Assembly (NCBI GenBank): GCA_023390485.1
Contig: JAEWCT010000058.1
Coordinates: forward strand, 1-16,055
Source: Pseudomonadota bacterium
GTDB taxonomy: Bacteria > Pseudomonadota > Alphaproteobacteria > Rhizobiales > Hyphomicrobiaceae
DNA: 16,055 nt
Reading direction: 5' to 3'
Shown: piece by piece, positions 1 to 8,616 of the stretch
Numbering within the stretch: position 1 is the stretch's first letter
Layout: every line of letters starts with the position of its first letter
The notes under the pieces: generated by a model
The model's input: only the letters and a program-made list of their open reading frames with translations
Database searches by the model: none
Told to the model about the DNA's origin: nothing
Program-made: the position numbers and the translations under genes

Positions 1-1719
1 GCGAAGGACATCGCGCTGACGCGTGGGTGGGCCGATAGCCTGGCGCTGCGCATCGGCTGCCACGACGTCAAGCTGCATCGCCGCATCGCGCCATCCGCCG
101 GTCCCGCCCGCGCGGTCTTCGAAGCGGCCGAGCGCGCCCGCGTCGAAGGCTTGGGATCGGCGCGGATGCCTTGTATGGCGTCGAACCTCACCGCCCGCCT
201 CGAAGACCAATACAGCCATGGCCGTTTTCGCAGCGTCTCGACGCGCGCCGAGGCACCGCTTGAAGATGCACTTGCGCTTCTGATCCGCGAACGCATCACC
301 GGACAAGCGCCGCCGTCCTCGACGAAAGGTCTCGTCGACGTCTGGCGTCCCGTGATTGAATCGCGCGGCGGCAAGCTGCTGAACCGGCTCGAGGGCCTTT
401 CGGAAAATCAGGAGCAGTTCGGCCGTCAGATTCGCGATCTCCTGAAGATTCTCGAAATGACGGATCAGAACGATCAGCCGCAATCCGAGGACGAAGAGCA
501 GGAAAGCGAAGAAGGTGCCGCCGAGGGCGGGGCCGAGGATTCGGAAGACAAGACCGAGGATGCCTCCGAAGGGCAGGACCAGGAGAGCGAGGAGCAGCTC
601 TCCGAAGGCGACCGCTCGGAATCCGAAGAAACGATGGAAGCGGGTCAGACCGAGCCGCAAGACCTCGACGACAGCGATCTGAACGACGAAGAGACGCCGG
701 CGCCGTGGCGTCCCAACATGACCGTCCTCGATAACCCGGAAGCCTTCGGCTACAAGGTTTTCACGCGCGCCTATGATGAAGAGGTCGGCGCCGAACAGCT
801 CTCGACGCCGGATGAGCTCGAACGGCTCCGTGCCTTTCTCGACAAGGAATTGAAGACGCTCTCGGCCGCTGTTGCGAAGCTCGCCAACAAGCTGCAGCGC
901 CGTCTCTTGGCGCAGCAGAACCGCGGCTGGGATTTCGATCTCGAGGAAGGTCAACTCGACGCCGCGCGCCTGACGCGCATCATCACCGACCCGACTGGCG
1001 CGCTCTCGTTCAAGCGCGAGCGCGACACCGATTTCCGCGATACCGTCGTGACGTTGCTGCTCGACAATTCGGGGTCGATGCGCGGACGGCCGATCATGGT
1101 CGCGGCATGCTGCGCCGATATTCTTGCGCGCACACTCGAACGGTGCGGCGTCAAAGTCGAAATCTTGGGCTTCACGACCAAAGCCTGGAAAGGCGGTCAG
1201 TCGCGCGAAGAGTGGCTGGCGGCAGGCAAGCCTTCGTCACCCGGCCGTCTCAACGATCTCCGGCATATTATCTACAAGACGGCGGATGCGCCGTGGCGGC
1301 GCTCAAAGAACGCGCTCGCCCTGATGAGGCGCGAAGGCCTGCTCAAAGAGAACATCGACGGCGAAGCGCTGGCTTGGGCCCATTCCCGCATCGTCAATCG
1401 TCCCGAGCAACGCCGCATTCTGATGATGATTTCCGACGGCGCGCCGGTCGACGATTCAACGCTTTCTGTGAACTCCGGCAGCTATCTCGAGCAGCATCTC
1501 CGCCAGGTCATCCACGAGATCGAAACGCATTCGCCGGTCGAGCTTATCGCCATCGGCATCGGCCACGACGTGACGCGCTACTACCAGCGCGCCGTGACCA
1601 TTACGGACGCTTCCGAGCTTGCCGGCGCGATGACCGAAAAGCTCGTCGAGTTGTTTGAGGAAAAACCTGACGTCAGTGAGCCGCTCGCGGTGCGCAGGCG
1701 TTACGCACGCACCCATTGA
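1..1719 (+). CDS. cobT: Cobaltochelatase subunit CobT (5'-truncated by window edge)
   Basis: CobT works with CobS and CobN to insert cobalt into hydrogenobyrinate a,c-diamide in the aerobic cobalamin pathway, in the cytoplasm. The frame is open from base 1, so the start lies upstream. The 572 residues visible are most of the roughly 600-650 residues usual for the family. Seen: an N-terminal helical part, a long Asp/Glu/Ser-rich linker at about visible residues 150-235 (nt 450-705), and a C-terminal von Willebrand A domain with a MIDAS motif, DNSGS, starting at visible residue 355 (nt 1063), followed later by ISDGAP. The acidic linker and C-terminal VWA domain are the CobT signature and separate it from BchD/ChlD chelatase subunits, although the architecture is related. 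The next gene starts 10 nt after the stop, so the two are probably co-transcribed. cobS, usually the upstream partner, would lie outside the window. Confidence 0.93.
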   Translation, partial: AKDIALTRGWADSLALRIGCHDVKLHRRIAPSAGPARAVFEAAERARVEGLGSARMPCMASNLTARLEDQYSHGRFRSVSTRAEAPLEDALALLIRERITGQAPPSSTKGLVDVWRPVIESRGGKLLNRLEGLSENQEQFGRQIRDLLKILEMTDQNDQPQSEDEEQESEEGAAEGGAEDSEDKTEDASEGQDQESEEQLSEGDRSESEETMEAGQTEPQDLDDSDLNDEETPAPWRPNMTVLDNPEAFGYKVFTRAYDEEVGAEQLSTPDELERLRAFLDKELKTLSAAVAKLANKLQRRLLAQQNRGWDFDLEEGQLDAARLTRIITDPTGALSFKRERDTDFRDTVVTLLLDNSGSMRGRPIMVAACCADILARTLERCGVKVEILGFTTKAWKGGQSREEWLAAGKPSSPGRLNDLRHIIYKTADAPWRRSKNALALMRREGLLKENIDGEALAWAHSRIVNRPEQRRILMMISDGAPVDDSTLSVNSGSYLEQHLRQVIHEIETHSPVELIAIGIGHDVTRYYQRAVTITDASELAGAMTEKLVELFEEKPDVSEPLAVRRRYARTH

Positions 1720-1729
1720 GGGTCAGAGC

Positions 1730-2800
1730 TTGGCCGTGATCGCTTATCGCCTGATCGGCCTCGCCGTTGCGCTTCTTGCGTTCGCCGCCGGCACTGCAGC
1801 CGCCGAGGGGAAGCCTGATCTCTCTAAGCTCAAAGCCGGCCCGATCGCCGTTACAAGCAAGCGCATCACGTCTTTCAAGCGCTTCGCGGCGGAGGAACCG
1901 CTGCCCAAGGTGACGTTTCGGGGCGGCCTCGAATTGACATCGCCCTCGCCCTACTTCGGCGGCTGGTCTGCACTTCTTCTCGACGACGATGCGAAATCGT
2001 TCGTCTCCATTTCCGATGTCGGCGAGTGGATGACAGGCACGCTCGCCTATGACGGCGTCCATTTGTCCGGAATAGCAAACACCCGCCTCGGTCCGCTGCG
2101 GGACGCCAGCGGACATCCGATCAAGCGCGGCCGCGACCGCGATTCAGAATCGATCGCCCTCACGAGCGGAACCGTGCAGCGCGGCTCGGTTATGATCGGT
2201 TTTGAAGGCAGGCATCGCATCGAACGCTACGAGATGACACCCACCGGCTTTTCGCCGAGCCGGGGAAACCTGAAGCTTCCGCCCGAGGCCAAGAAGATGG
2301 GCTCGAATCTCGGCCTCGAAGCGCTGACGGTGATGAAGGGCGGACCCTATAAGGGCAATCCGATCGCGTTTTCGGAACGGCTCTACGATCCGCATCGCAA
2401 TCACACCGGGTGGCTATGGACGGCCAAGGGGCCGCGAACCATCCATCTGAAAAACATCGGCGACTACGACATCACCGATATTTCGAGCCTCGACGACGGC
2501 ACGCTGTTCGTCTTGGAGCGCCGCTTCCGCTGGACGGAAGGCGTAAAAATGCGACTGAGGCGCATCACGCCGGACGACCTGGCGCCCGATCACACGTCCG
2601 AGGGCGAAACTCTGATCGAGGCCGATCTCAACGATCAGATCGACAATATGGAAGGGCTTGCGGTCACTCGCCTCAAGACCGGAGAAACCCTGATCACGAT
2701 GATCTCGGACGACAACTTCAACCACCTGCTTCAGCGCACGTTGCTATTGCAATTCGTGCTGAAGGATAGCGAGCAAGCGAAAGCCCGGCCGCCGGATTGA
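1730..2800 (+). CDS. Exported protein of the 'esterase-like activity of phytase' family
   Basis: A 356-residue protein, probably periplasmic. I chose the TTG at 1730 because GAGGG at 1718-1722 sits 7 nt before it and the protein then opens with a clean Sec signal peptide (MAVIAYRL, a Leu/Ala-rich core, cut after about residue 25 at AAA|E). An ATG at 1655 would put cobT tail sequence ahead of the signal, and a GTG at 1736 is also possible. The mature part has features of the phytase-like esterase domain (PF13449 type): GGWSALLLDDD, VSISDVGEW, a G.LRDASG.P segment, DSESIAL and IGFEGRHRIERY, and later GLEAL and DNMEGLAV. This is a beta-propeller-like fold, and the true substrate of bacterial members is generally unknown. 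Its position after cobT suggests co-transcription, not a role in B12 synthesis. A hairpin at 2781-2814 overlaps its stop codon. Confidence 0.82.
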   Translation: MAVIAYRLIGLAVALLAFAAGTAAAEGKPDLSKLKAGPIAVTSKRITSFKRFAAEEPLPKVTFRGGLELTSPSPYFGGWSALLLDDDAKSFVSISDVGEWMTGTLAYDGVHLSGIANTRLGPLRDASGHPIKRGRDRDSESIALTSGTVQRGSVMIGFEGRHRIERYEMTPTGFSPSRGNLKLPPEAKKMGSNLGLEALTVMKGGPYKGNPIAFSERLYDPHRNHTGWLWTAKGPRTIHLKNIGDYDITDISSLDDGTLFVLERRFRWTEGVKMRLRRITPDDLAPDHTSEGETLIEADLNDQIDNMEGLAVTRLKTGETLITMISDDNFNHLLQRTLLLQFVLKDSEQAKARPPD

Positions 2801-2814
2801 TCAGCGCCGGGCTT
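2781..2814. terminator. Hairpin between convergent esterase-like gene and rpmB
   Basis: A perfect 9-bp stem, AAGCCCGGC at 2781-2789 and GCCGGGCTT at 2806-2814, with a 16-nt loop containing the stop codon of the upstream gene. On the + strand it is followed by ATATTCGTT, a weak U-run. It lies between two convergent genes, where a shared terminator would be expected. The poor T tract makes this a moderate call. Confidence 0.5.
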
Positions 2815-2841
2815 ATATTCGTTCGCAGAAGTACCGCTGAA

Positions 2842-3135
2842 TTAAGCGGCCTTGGTCGCCTGTGCCTTCTGAATCTCGCGCTTCAGCTTGAGGCAGGCCG
2901 CCGACAGCTCGTCGTTGTCCGCCTTCAGAAGGAACGCATCGAGACCGCCGCGGTGCTCGACGGATTTCAGAGCCCGTGCCGAGACGCGCAAACGGACTTT
3001 CCGCCCAAGAACGTCGCTCAGCAGCGTTACCTGGCACAAATTCGGACGAAACTTGCGCTTCGTCTTGTTTTCGGCGTGGCTCCGAAGTTGGCCTGAGAGG
3101 GGCAACGTCCCCGTCAGCTCGCAGCGCCTGGTCAT
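2842..3135 (-). CDS. rpmB: 50S ribosomal protein L28
   Basis: L28 is a structural protein of the large ribosomal subunit. The 97-residue product begins MTRRCELTG and carries the family hallmarks [14 protein letters not shown] followed by a Val/Leu-rich strand, [22 protein letters not shown], and a basic C-terminal helix. Length is normal for alphaproteobacterial L28. AGGAGA lies about 6 nt upstream of the ATG (complement of 3142-3147). It is a single gene, transcribed against the gene to its left and away from the DUF3108 gene. A good sigma-70-type promoter lies about 100 nt upstream (3241-3269), so the mRNA has a leader containing a terminator-like hairpin at 3196-3229. Confidence 0.97.
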   Translation of the reverse strand: MTRRCELTGTLPLSGQLRSHAENKTKRKFRPNLCQVTLLSDVLGRKVRLRVSARALKSVEHRGGLDAFLLKADNDELSAACLKLKREIQKAQATKAA

Positions 3136-3195
3136 AACTATCTCCTGTGCCGCAGCTTTTGAGAGCGCGGTTGATCGAAACTCTGCTATTGCAGC

Positions 3196-3229
3196 AAAAA
3201 ATTGTGCCCCGCAAGCCGGGCCTGCGGGG
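3196..3229 (-). promoter_or_regulatory. Terminator-like hairpin in the rpmB leader
   Basis: On the - strand, CCCCGCA (complement of 3223-3229) and TGCGGGG (complement of 3207-3213) form a perfect 7-bp GC-rich stem with a 9-nt loop. Four bases after the stem (CACA) the strand reads ATTTTTT, the T6 being the complement of A6 at 3196-3201. This is the form of an intrinsic terminator, and it lies between the predicted rpmB promoter and the rpmB start, which suggests attenuation of the L28 mRNA. A second short stem (TGCT/AGCA) overlaps the U-run. Regulation is inferred; only the fold potential is visible. Confidence 0.5.
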
Positions 3230-3240
3230 TTTCCGCTGCT

Positions 3241-3269
3241 GTATAATGGACAGAAAGGACCGGCGTCAA
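3241..3269 (-). promoter_or_regulatory. Sigma-70-type promoter for rpmB
   Basis: On the - strand: -35 TTGACG (complement of 3264-3269), a 17-nt spacer, -10 TTATAC (complement of 3241-3246). Both boxes are close to consensus and the preceding base gives CTTGACG, as in many alphaproteobacterial housekeeping promoters. Transcription would start near 3234, about 100 nt before the rpmB ATG. Confidence 0.72.
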
Positions 3270-3356
3270 GGCGCGCTTTAGAGGCCCGGCAAAGTCCAAC
3301 AATCGTCGCAAATCCGCCCTACCAGATGGCCGCCTATGGGGAAGCAGGGAATTAAC

Positions 3357-4214
3357 ATGGCGATTTGGCGTTCTTGGGTCAAAGGACTGGCCGTGAGCTG
3401 CTGTCTGATGCTGGCCGCGGCAGCCGTTTCGCCACTCCGCGCCGCCGAGGCCTCCGCCATTACCTTCCCGAGCGAGGTTGCCGCAGTCTATCGGCTATCG
3501 TTCAACGGCTTCAACGTCGGAAAATACCATTTCAAGTCCACCTACGACGGTAAATCGTACACGGCGAAGGGCAACACTGAAATTTCAGCCCTTTTCGGCG
3601 CCTTCAAGTGGGCCGGGAACTTCACCGGCAGCGGCTCGGTCGAGACGGACGGTCTCCGCCCCGCAAGCTTCGAAATGAGCATGAAGACCAAGTCGAAGAC
3701 CTCGACCGTGAAGGTGAGCTTCAACGGCTTCCGTGTCGCCTCGGTGGCGCTCGTTCCCAACAAGGCCCCGTCTCCCGAAGCGGTCAAGCTGAAGCCTGAA
3801 AACCTGCAAAATGTCTTCGACCCGATGGGCGCGACGCTGGCGATCTCGAGCGCAAATCCCGCCGACGCGTGCAACCGCACAATTCCCGTTTTTGACGGTA
3901 AAGCCCGCTATGACCTGCAGTTCTCGTTCAAAGGCCGCGAGCCGCTCAAAGAGAAGCGTCCTTCGGGCCAACCGGCCGAACTCGTGGTCTGCCGCGTGAA
4001 ATATGTCCCGATCGCGGGCCATAAGCCCAAAGATTTCGTGAATCCCTGGGTCGACTACGATCACATCGAAATTGCGCTGCGTGCCGTTCCGACAGCCGGC
4101 ATCTATGTTCCTTACCGGGTGACGGTCCCCTCGACCATCGGCCCGGCCGTTATGACCGTTGATACGATTAACATCACGGCCGCGAACAACCAGCAGATTG
4201 CATTGAAGCAATAA
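3357..4214 (+). CDS. Exported DUF3108 family protein
   Basis: A 285-residue protein with an N-terminal Sec signal peptide (MAIWRSWVKG, then a Cys/Leu/Ala core, cut after about residue 30), so it is probably periplasmic or outer-membrane associated. The start at 3357 is preferred to the in-frame ATG at 3336 because AGGGA at 3346-3350 is well spaced from it and it begins directly at the signal peptide. The mature part reads as a beta-strand-rich repeat of short strands (YRLSFNGFNVGKYHF, GNTEISALFGAFKWAGNFTGSG, VKVSFNGFRVASVAL) and ends with a strand-rich C-terminus containing VPYRVTVPSTIG, typical of DUF3108. The molecular function of the family is unknown. It is divergent from rpmB, and its own promoter is not obvious. 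The 116 nt to the next gene hold no convincing terminator. Confidence 0.85.
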   Translation: MAIWRSWVKGLAVSCCLMLAAAAVSPLRAAEASAITFPSEVAAVYRLSFNGFNVGKYHFKSTYDGKSYTAKGNTEISALFGAFKWAGNFTGSGSVETDGLRPASFEMSMKTKSKTSTVKVSFNGFRVASVALVPNKAPSPEAVKLKPENLQNVFDPMGATLAISSANPADACNRTIPVFDGKARYDLQFSFKGREPLKEKRPSGQPAELVVCRVKYVPIAGHKPKDFVNPWVDYDHIEIALRAVPTAGIYVPYRVTVPSTIGPAVMTVDTINITAANNQQIALKQ

Positions 4215-4330
4215 TGTGCAGGGGGCCCAAACTCTTGCGCGACCCGATACCCATCGCCGAGGGGCCGAATAACCCTTGATATCTTGCCCCTCCTCTGCAA
4301 TGCCAGGGCTCGATCGGAGTCAAGTACGAC

Positions 4331-7300
4331 ATGGCAAGTGATCTCGAGGCCCGCATCCGAAACGTGACCGCGGTGCTCGGACCAACGAATACGGGCAAGA
4401 CCCACCTCGCAATCGAGCGCATGCTCGGCCACGAAAGCGGCATGATAGGTCTTCCGCTGCGCCTTCTCGCGCGCGAAGTCTACGACAAGATCAAGCAGCG
4501 CGTGGGAGCGGACAAGGTCGCGCTCATTACCGGCGAGGAAAAGATCAAGCCGGAACGGGCCCGCTATTGGGTCTCGACCGTCGAGGCGATGCCGCGCGAT
4601 ATCGATGTCGACTTCCTGGCGATCGACGAAATTCAGTTGTGCGGCGATCCCGAGCGTGGCCACGTCTTCACCGACCGCCTGTTGCACGCCCGCGGCCGTT
4701 CCGAAACGCTGCTCCTCGGCGCCCAGACGATGCGCGAGGCGATCAGCGATCTCATTCCCGGCGCCAACTTCATTTCACGCCCAAGGCTTTCGAAGCTGAC
4801 ATACAGCGGCGAGAAGAAGATCACACGCCTTCCCTCGCGCACGGCGATCGTCGCTTTTTCGGCGCAAGAGGTCTACGCGCTTGCCGAATTGATCCGTCGT
4901 CAGCGCGGTGGCGCCGCCGTCGTTTTGGGCGCGCTGTCGCCACGAACGCGCAACGCGCAGGTCGCGCTTTATCAGTCGGGCGACGTCGAATTTCTGATCG
5001 CCACCGACGCCATCGGCATGGGCCTGAACCTCGATGTCGATCACGTTGCATTTTCCGCGCTGCGCAAGTTCGATGGCTACAACCATCGCAATTTGACGCC
5101 GGCTGAGATCGGCCAGATCGCGGGCCGCGCCGGCCGCCACATGAATGACGGCACGTTCGGCGTGACGGGCGCCGCCGATGCGCTCGATGCCGATATGGTC
5201 GAACGGCTCGAAACACACAGCTTCGACAGCGTCAGGACACTGCAATGGCGAAGCCGCGCGCTCAATTTCTCCTCGCTCGACGCGCTGCACGCGTCGCTTC
5301 GCGAGCTGCCGCGTGAGCAGCGTCTGACACGCGCGCGCACGGCCGACGACGTCGCCGCCCTCGAAGCTTTGACGGCCGATCGCGAGATTGCCGATATCGC
5401 GTCCAACTGCGAGCGCGTAGAGCTGCTGTGGGATGTCTGTCAGCTCCCGGATTACCGCAAAATCTCCGGGCAGAGCCACGCCGAGCTCGTCGGCAACCTT
5501 TATCGGCATCTGACGAGTGGCAGCCATCGCATTCCGGAAGATTGGTTCTCGAAGCAGGTTTCGTTGGCGGATCGCACCGACGGCGATATCGACACGCTTG
5601 CCAACCGCATCGCTCACATCCGGACGTGGACATTCGTCGCCAATCGTCCGGATTGGCTGAGCGACCCTGGACACTGGCAGGAACGGACGCGGGCCATCGA
5701 AGATAGCCTGTCGGACGCCCTGCACGAATGTCTGACTCAAAGATTTGTAGATCGCCGAACCAGCGCGTTGATGAAGGGCATGCGAGACAAAGATGAACTG
5801 ACAGCCGACATCGCTGACGATGGCGCGATCACTGTCGAAAACCACTTCGTAGGACGCCTCAAGGGCTTCCGCTTCACGCTCGACGCGGCAGGCGACGGCA
5901 TCCACGAAAAGGCGACGCGGCAGGCGGCCATGCAGGTCGTGACGCGCGAGCTTGGCATGCGTGCGCGACGGGTGGCTGCGGCTCAGAACGAAGCGTTCAA
6001 GCTAACGCGCACCGGCAGCATCGTCTGGCGCGACGACGAGCTGGCAAAGCTCGAGCGTGCGGAAGATCCCTTGCAGCCCGGTGTGACCTTGCTGGCGGAC
6101 GACGCGATGAGCGAAGCCGACCGTGAGAAGGTGCTGGCCCGCCTCAAAACGTGGCTCGACGACACGATCGCCGAAAAGCTGAAACCGCTCGTCGAAATGT
6201 CACGCAGCACGGAGCTGCAGGGATTGGCGCGCGGCATCGCCTTCCAGCTCAAGGAAGGCCTCGGCACACTGAAGCGCGAGACGGTCGCGAACGAGATCAA
6301 CGCGCTCGATCAGGCGGCGCGAGCCGAGCTGCGCAAATTCGGTCTGCGTTTCGGCGCCTTCAATATCTTCTTCCCCCTCATGCTGAAGCCCGCGCCCGCC
6401 GATCTCGCGGCGACGCTGTGGCTGTTGAAGAACCCGGTGCCCAACGGGACGCCGCAGCTTCCGCGCCCCGGCCTCACAAGCGTCGCCGTCGATCCGGAAA
6501 CGCCGGAAGCGCTCTATCGCGCGCATGGCTTCCATGTCTGCGGCCCGCGCGCCATTCGCCTCGATATCCTCGAGCGTCTCGCCGATTTGATCAGGCCGTT
6601 GCTCGCTTGGCGTTCCGCGCCTGGAAAGACCGATGCGCCGCCGAAAGGCTCGACCGGCGATGGCGGCTTCAAGGCGACCGACGACATGATGTCGATCCTA
6701 GGCTGCTCGGTTGAGGAGCTGAGCGAAGTCTTGAAGGCGCTGGGCTTCCGGCTCGAGAGGCGTCCGATCCCTGCCGCCCCCGTTGCTCAGGCGCCCGAAG
6801 CGGCGGCAGCCGCGCCCGCCGAACCCGTGACGAACGCAGAGTCAATGCCTGCCGAAGGCCTAACTGTCGTCACGGAGGCGACCGATCAGCCGGCGATCGA
6901 TCTTGAAGCCGCTCCGCAGCCAGCCGAGGTGCCGGCCGAAACCGCAGAAGCTGCAGTCCCTGCCGCGGCAGCAGCGACTGCACCGGAAGCCGAGAAATTC
7001 GAAGAAATCTGGCGCCCGCGCCGTCATCAGCGTCCCGAGCGCAGGGACGGACCGCGCCGCGACGGTGGCCACAACCGTCATCAGCGTTCCCATGCGAACC
7101 GGCCCGCTGCGGGAGCGCCGCAAGCCGCATCGTCTGACACGGCGGTTGCCGCCGCACCGGGCGTGGAGACAACCGAGGGCGCTGATCGATCGGAGCATCG
7201 GCGCCATCGTCCCGAGCGGCACGAGCATCGCGGCGATCGTCCGCGCTTTGAAGGCCGCAAAGGCGGCGGCGAGCGCCGCCCCGATCAAGGTCCAAGGAAA

Positions 7301-7486
7301 GAGGAAGGAAACCGCCCGCGCCGCGACGACAATCGCAATGGCCGCCGCGAGGAACGCCGCTCGCCGCAAATGATCACTGCGGCGCCGCCGAAATCATCGG
7401 GCGCCGACGCATCATCGCCGTTCGCCGCTCTCGCTGCCCTCAAAGCGCAGATGGAGAAGCGGAGCGAAGGCTCGGGCTCTACCTGA
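4331..7486 (+). CDS. SUV3-like ATP-dependent RNA helicase with basic C-terminal tail
   Basis: A 1,051-residue superfamily 2 helicase related to mitochondrial SUPV3L1/Suv3, which unwinds RNA for degradation. Seen: Walker A GPTNTGKT at residues 17-24, DEIQ (motif II) at 99-102, LGAQTMR after it, motif V ATDAIGMGLN from 224, motif VI QIAGRAGRH at 262-270, then a long helical region. After about residue 770 the sequence becomes Ala/Pro/Glu-rich, then from about 891 (EEIWRPRRHQ) strongly basic with Arg/His/Gly-rich stretches, and ends with a hydrophobic SSPFAALAALK motif near 1028-1038. The tail probably binds RNA or partners (inference). GGAG lies 11 nt before the ATG at 4331. The S4 gene starts 4 nt after the stop, so the two are almost certainly one operon. 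Alphaproteobacterial homologues are often annotated simply as helicase-related protein. Confidence 0.9.
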   Translation: MASDLEARIRNVTAVLGPTNTGKTHLAIERMLGHESGMIGLPLRLLAREVYDKIKQRVGADKVALITGEEKIKPERARYWVSTVEAMPRDIDVDFLAIDEIQLCGDPERGHVFTDRLLHARGRSETLLLGAQTMREAISDLIPGANFISRPRLSKLTYSGEKKITRLPSRTAIVAFSAQEVYALAELIRRQRGGAAVVLGALSPRTRNAQVALYQSGDVEFLIATDAIGMGLNLDVDHVAFSALRKFDGYNHRNLTPAEIGQIAGRAGRHMNDGTFGVTGAADALDADMVERLETHSFDSVRTLQWRSRALNFSSLDALHASLRELPREQRLTRARTADDVAALEALTADREIADIASNCERVELLWDVCQLPDYRKISGQSHAELVGNLYRHLTSGSHRIPEDWFSKQVSLADRTDGDIDTLANRIAHIRTWTFVANRPDWLSDPGHWQERTRAIEDSLSDALHECLTQRFVDRRTSALMKGMRDKDELTADIADDGAITVENHFVGRLKGFRFTLDAAGDGIHEKATRQAAMQVVTRELGMRARRVAAAQNEAFKLTRTGSIVWRDDELAKLERAEDPLQPGVTLLADDAMSEADREKVLARLKTWLDDTIAEKLKPLVEMSRSTELQGLARGIAFQLKEGLGTLKRETVANEINALDQAARAELRKFGLRFGAFNIFFPLMLKPAPADLAATLWLLKNPVPNGTPQLPRPGLTSVAVDPETPEALYRAHGFHVCGPRAIRLDILERLADLIRPLLAWRSAPGKTDAPPKGSTGDGGFKATDDMMSILGCSVEELSEVLKALGFRLERRPIPAAPVAQAPEAAAAAPAEPVTNAESMPAEGLTVVTEATDQPAIDLEAAPQPAEVPAETAEAAVPAAAAATAPEAEKFEEIWRPRRHQRPERRDGPRRDGGHNRHQRSHANRPAAGAPQAASSDTAVAAAPGVETTEGADRSEHRRHRPERHEHRGDRPRFEGRKGGGERRPDQGPRKEEGNRPRRDDNRNGRREERRSPQMITAAPPKSSGADASSPFAALAALKAQMEKRSEGSGST

Positions 7487-7490
7487 TCTC

Positions 7491-7913
7491 ATGCCGGACG
7501 CGGCTGCAGGCTCCGTTCAGCGCATTGATCAATGGATGTGGTTTGCCCGTATCGCGAAATCGCGAACGTTGGCGCAAGCGCTGATTGAGCGCGGCAAAGT
7601 CCGCATCAACCGCGAAAAGATCTATAAGACGAGCACGATTGTCCGGCCGGGCGATGTGCTAACATTATCCCTCGGACCGCGCGTCGTGAGCATTGAGGTT
7701 CTCGGTATCGGCTCGCGGCGCGGACCCGCTCCCGAGGCCGCGCGGCTCTATCGTGATCTTGCGGCGCCGAAGACCAACACTATTGCCGGTTCGGACGAGA
7801 CGGCTGGGCAGGCGGAAGGGGCTGGGGTCCAGCCGGCCCTTCGGCCCGAAGGGAGCGGACGGCCGACAAAGCAGCAACGCCGCCAGTTGGACAAACTTCG
7901 AGGTCGCAGTTGA
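7491..7913 (+). CDS. RNA-binding S4 domain protein (Hsp15/HslR-like)
   Basis: A 140-residue protein with one S4 RNA-binding domain at about residues 10-75: QRIDQWMWFARIAKSR, then LIERGKVRINREKI and VRPGDVLTL. This is the pattern of Hsp15 (HslR), which in E. coli binds 50S subunits carrying a stalled nascent chain; that role is known for the family, not shown here. The C-terminal half is low complexity and ends in a basic stretch (PTKQQRRQLDKLRGRS), as is common in Hsp15. It starts 4 nt after the helicase stop, with no separate promoter visible, so translation is likely coupled. Two strong inverted repeats at 7820-7853 fall in the low-complexity tail. A function with the helicase in ribosome or RNA quality control is a reasonable inference from the pairing. 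Confidence 0.9.
   Translation: MPDAAAGSVQRIDQWMWFARIAKSRTLAQALIERGKVRINREKIYKTSTIVRPGDVLTLSLGPRVVSIEVLGIGSRRGPAPEAARLYRDLAAPKTNTIAGSDETAGQAEGAGVQPALRPEGSGRPTKQQRRQLDKLRGRS
7820..7853. repeat. Two tandem palindromes inside the S4 gene tail
   Basis: GGCTGG-GGT-CCAGCC (7820-7834) and CCCTTCGG-C-CCGAAGGG (7837-7853) are two perfect stems separated by 2 nt. They resemble small REP-type palindromes and encode the low-complexity segment GAGVQPALRPEG of the S4 protein. Seen directly; the REP comparison is inference. Confidence 0.55.
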
Positions 7914-8046
7914 ACTGTGACGCCCGGTCCACCTAGGCAGCCGTAACGCCTATGCTAATAAGAGCGCCGCTAGATCGCGCCGCCGCGTCGGGAAAGCATC
8001 TCGACCGCACGATTGCTCGATCGTCTTCGATGGACCAGGATTCCGA

Positions 8047-8385
8047 ATGACCTACGTCGTCAATGAAAAATGCATCAAATGCAAATACACCGATTGTGTT
8101 GAGGTCTGTCCGGTCGACTGCTTCTATGAGGGCGAGAATATGCTCGTCATCCATCCTGACGAGTGCATCGATTGCGGCGTGTGCGAACCGGAATGCCCCG
8201 TCGACGCCATCAAGCCGGACACCGAGCCGAACCTGGAAAAGTGGATGGAGCTCAACCGCCAGTATTCAGAGACTTGGCCGAACATCACGGCGAAGAAACC
8301 GGCGCTCCCGGAGGCCGAGACTGCGAAAGACGAGACCAACAAGTTTGAGAAATATTTTTCCCCAAATCCGGGAACCGGAGACTAA
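8047..8385 (+). CDS. fdxA: 7Fe (3Fe-4S / 4Fe-4S) ferredoxin FdxA
   Basis: A 112-residue low-potential electron carrier. Cys9, Cys17 and Cys21 fit the 3Fe-4S cluster pattern, with the extra Cys12 and Cys25 typical of the group. Cys40, Cys43, Cys46 and Cys50 ([13 protein letters not shown]) form the 4Fe-4S motif. The C-terminal extension from about residue 58 ([19 protein letters not shown] and on) is the usual FdxA tail. AGGA lies 7 nt before the ATG. The gene is 133 nt downstream of the S4 gene and 470 nt upstream of carD. In many alphaproteobacteria fdxA sits next to carD, and the pair is kept here. Its redox partner cannot be told from the window. Confidence 0.95.
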   Translation: MTYVVNEKCIKCKYTDCVEVCPVDCFYEGENMLVIHPDECIDCGVCEPECPVDAIKPDTEPNLEKWMELNRQYSETWPNITAKKPALPEAETAKDETNKFEKYFSPNPGTGD

Positions 8386-8406
8386 AATTTGCTTTTAAAG
8401 GGTCAC

Positions 8407-8437
8407 TTGAAGTCGAAAAGAGCAAATCCGATATAAG
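8407..8437 (+). promoter_or_regulatory. Promoter candidate for the carD leader
   Basis: CTTGAAG with TTGAAG at 8407-8412, followed by GATATA at 8430-8435 (17-nt spacer) or TATAAG at 8432-8437 (19-nt spacer), in an AT-rich patch just after fdxA. Both boxes are near the alphaproteobacterial housekeeping consensus. It would start a transcript about 410 nt ahead of carD. Confidence 0.42.
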
Positions 8438-8588
8438 ATATTGGTTTTGCGGGGAATTTTAAAGAACGTCTTAATCTCGACCAGATTGTCTCAGAACGCC
8501 ACCCTTCATTTACCGCCAGAACTGTGTTAGTGTCAGTTGTGATGGCGTTGAGTCTGCACAAATCCGGAACGGCCGCGAACAAAAAGGG

Positions 8589-8616
8589 GCTGCCTCACTC
8601 TGATGGGCAGCTTTCT
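8589..8616 (+). terminator. Weak terminator or attenuator hairpin upstream of carD
   Basis: GCTGCC at 8589-8594 pairs perfectly with GGCAGC at 8606-8611, preceded by AAAAAGGG and followed by TTTCT. It may end fdxA transcripts, or it may attenuate transcripts from the promoter at 8407. The stem is short and the T tract is interrupted. Confidence 0.4.

Noticed and set aside
1655-1729. ATG at 1655 as start of the phytase-like esterase protein
   Set aside because: It would overlap cobT and bury the signal peptide behind about 25 polar residues. TTG at 1730 has an SD and gives a normal signal peptide.
3585-4211. 208-codon minus-strand frame opposite the DUF3108 gene
   Set aside because: Shadow frame. 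The plus-strand gene has a signal peptide, SD and family motifs.
4259-4292. Inverted repeat GAGGGGC / GCCCCTC between DUF3108 and the helicase
   Set aside because: A 20-nt loop and no T-run on either strand, so I do not call it a terminator.
4775-5905. 376-codon open frame on the minus strand
   Set aside because: Antisense shadow of the helicase core, with no recognisable domain and no ribosome binding site.
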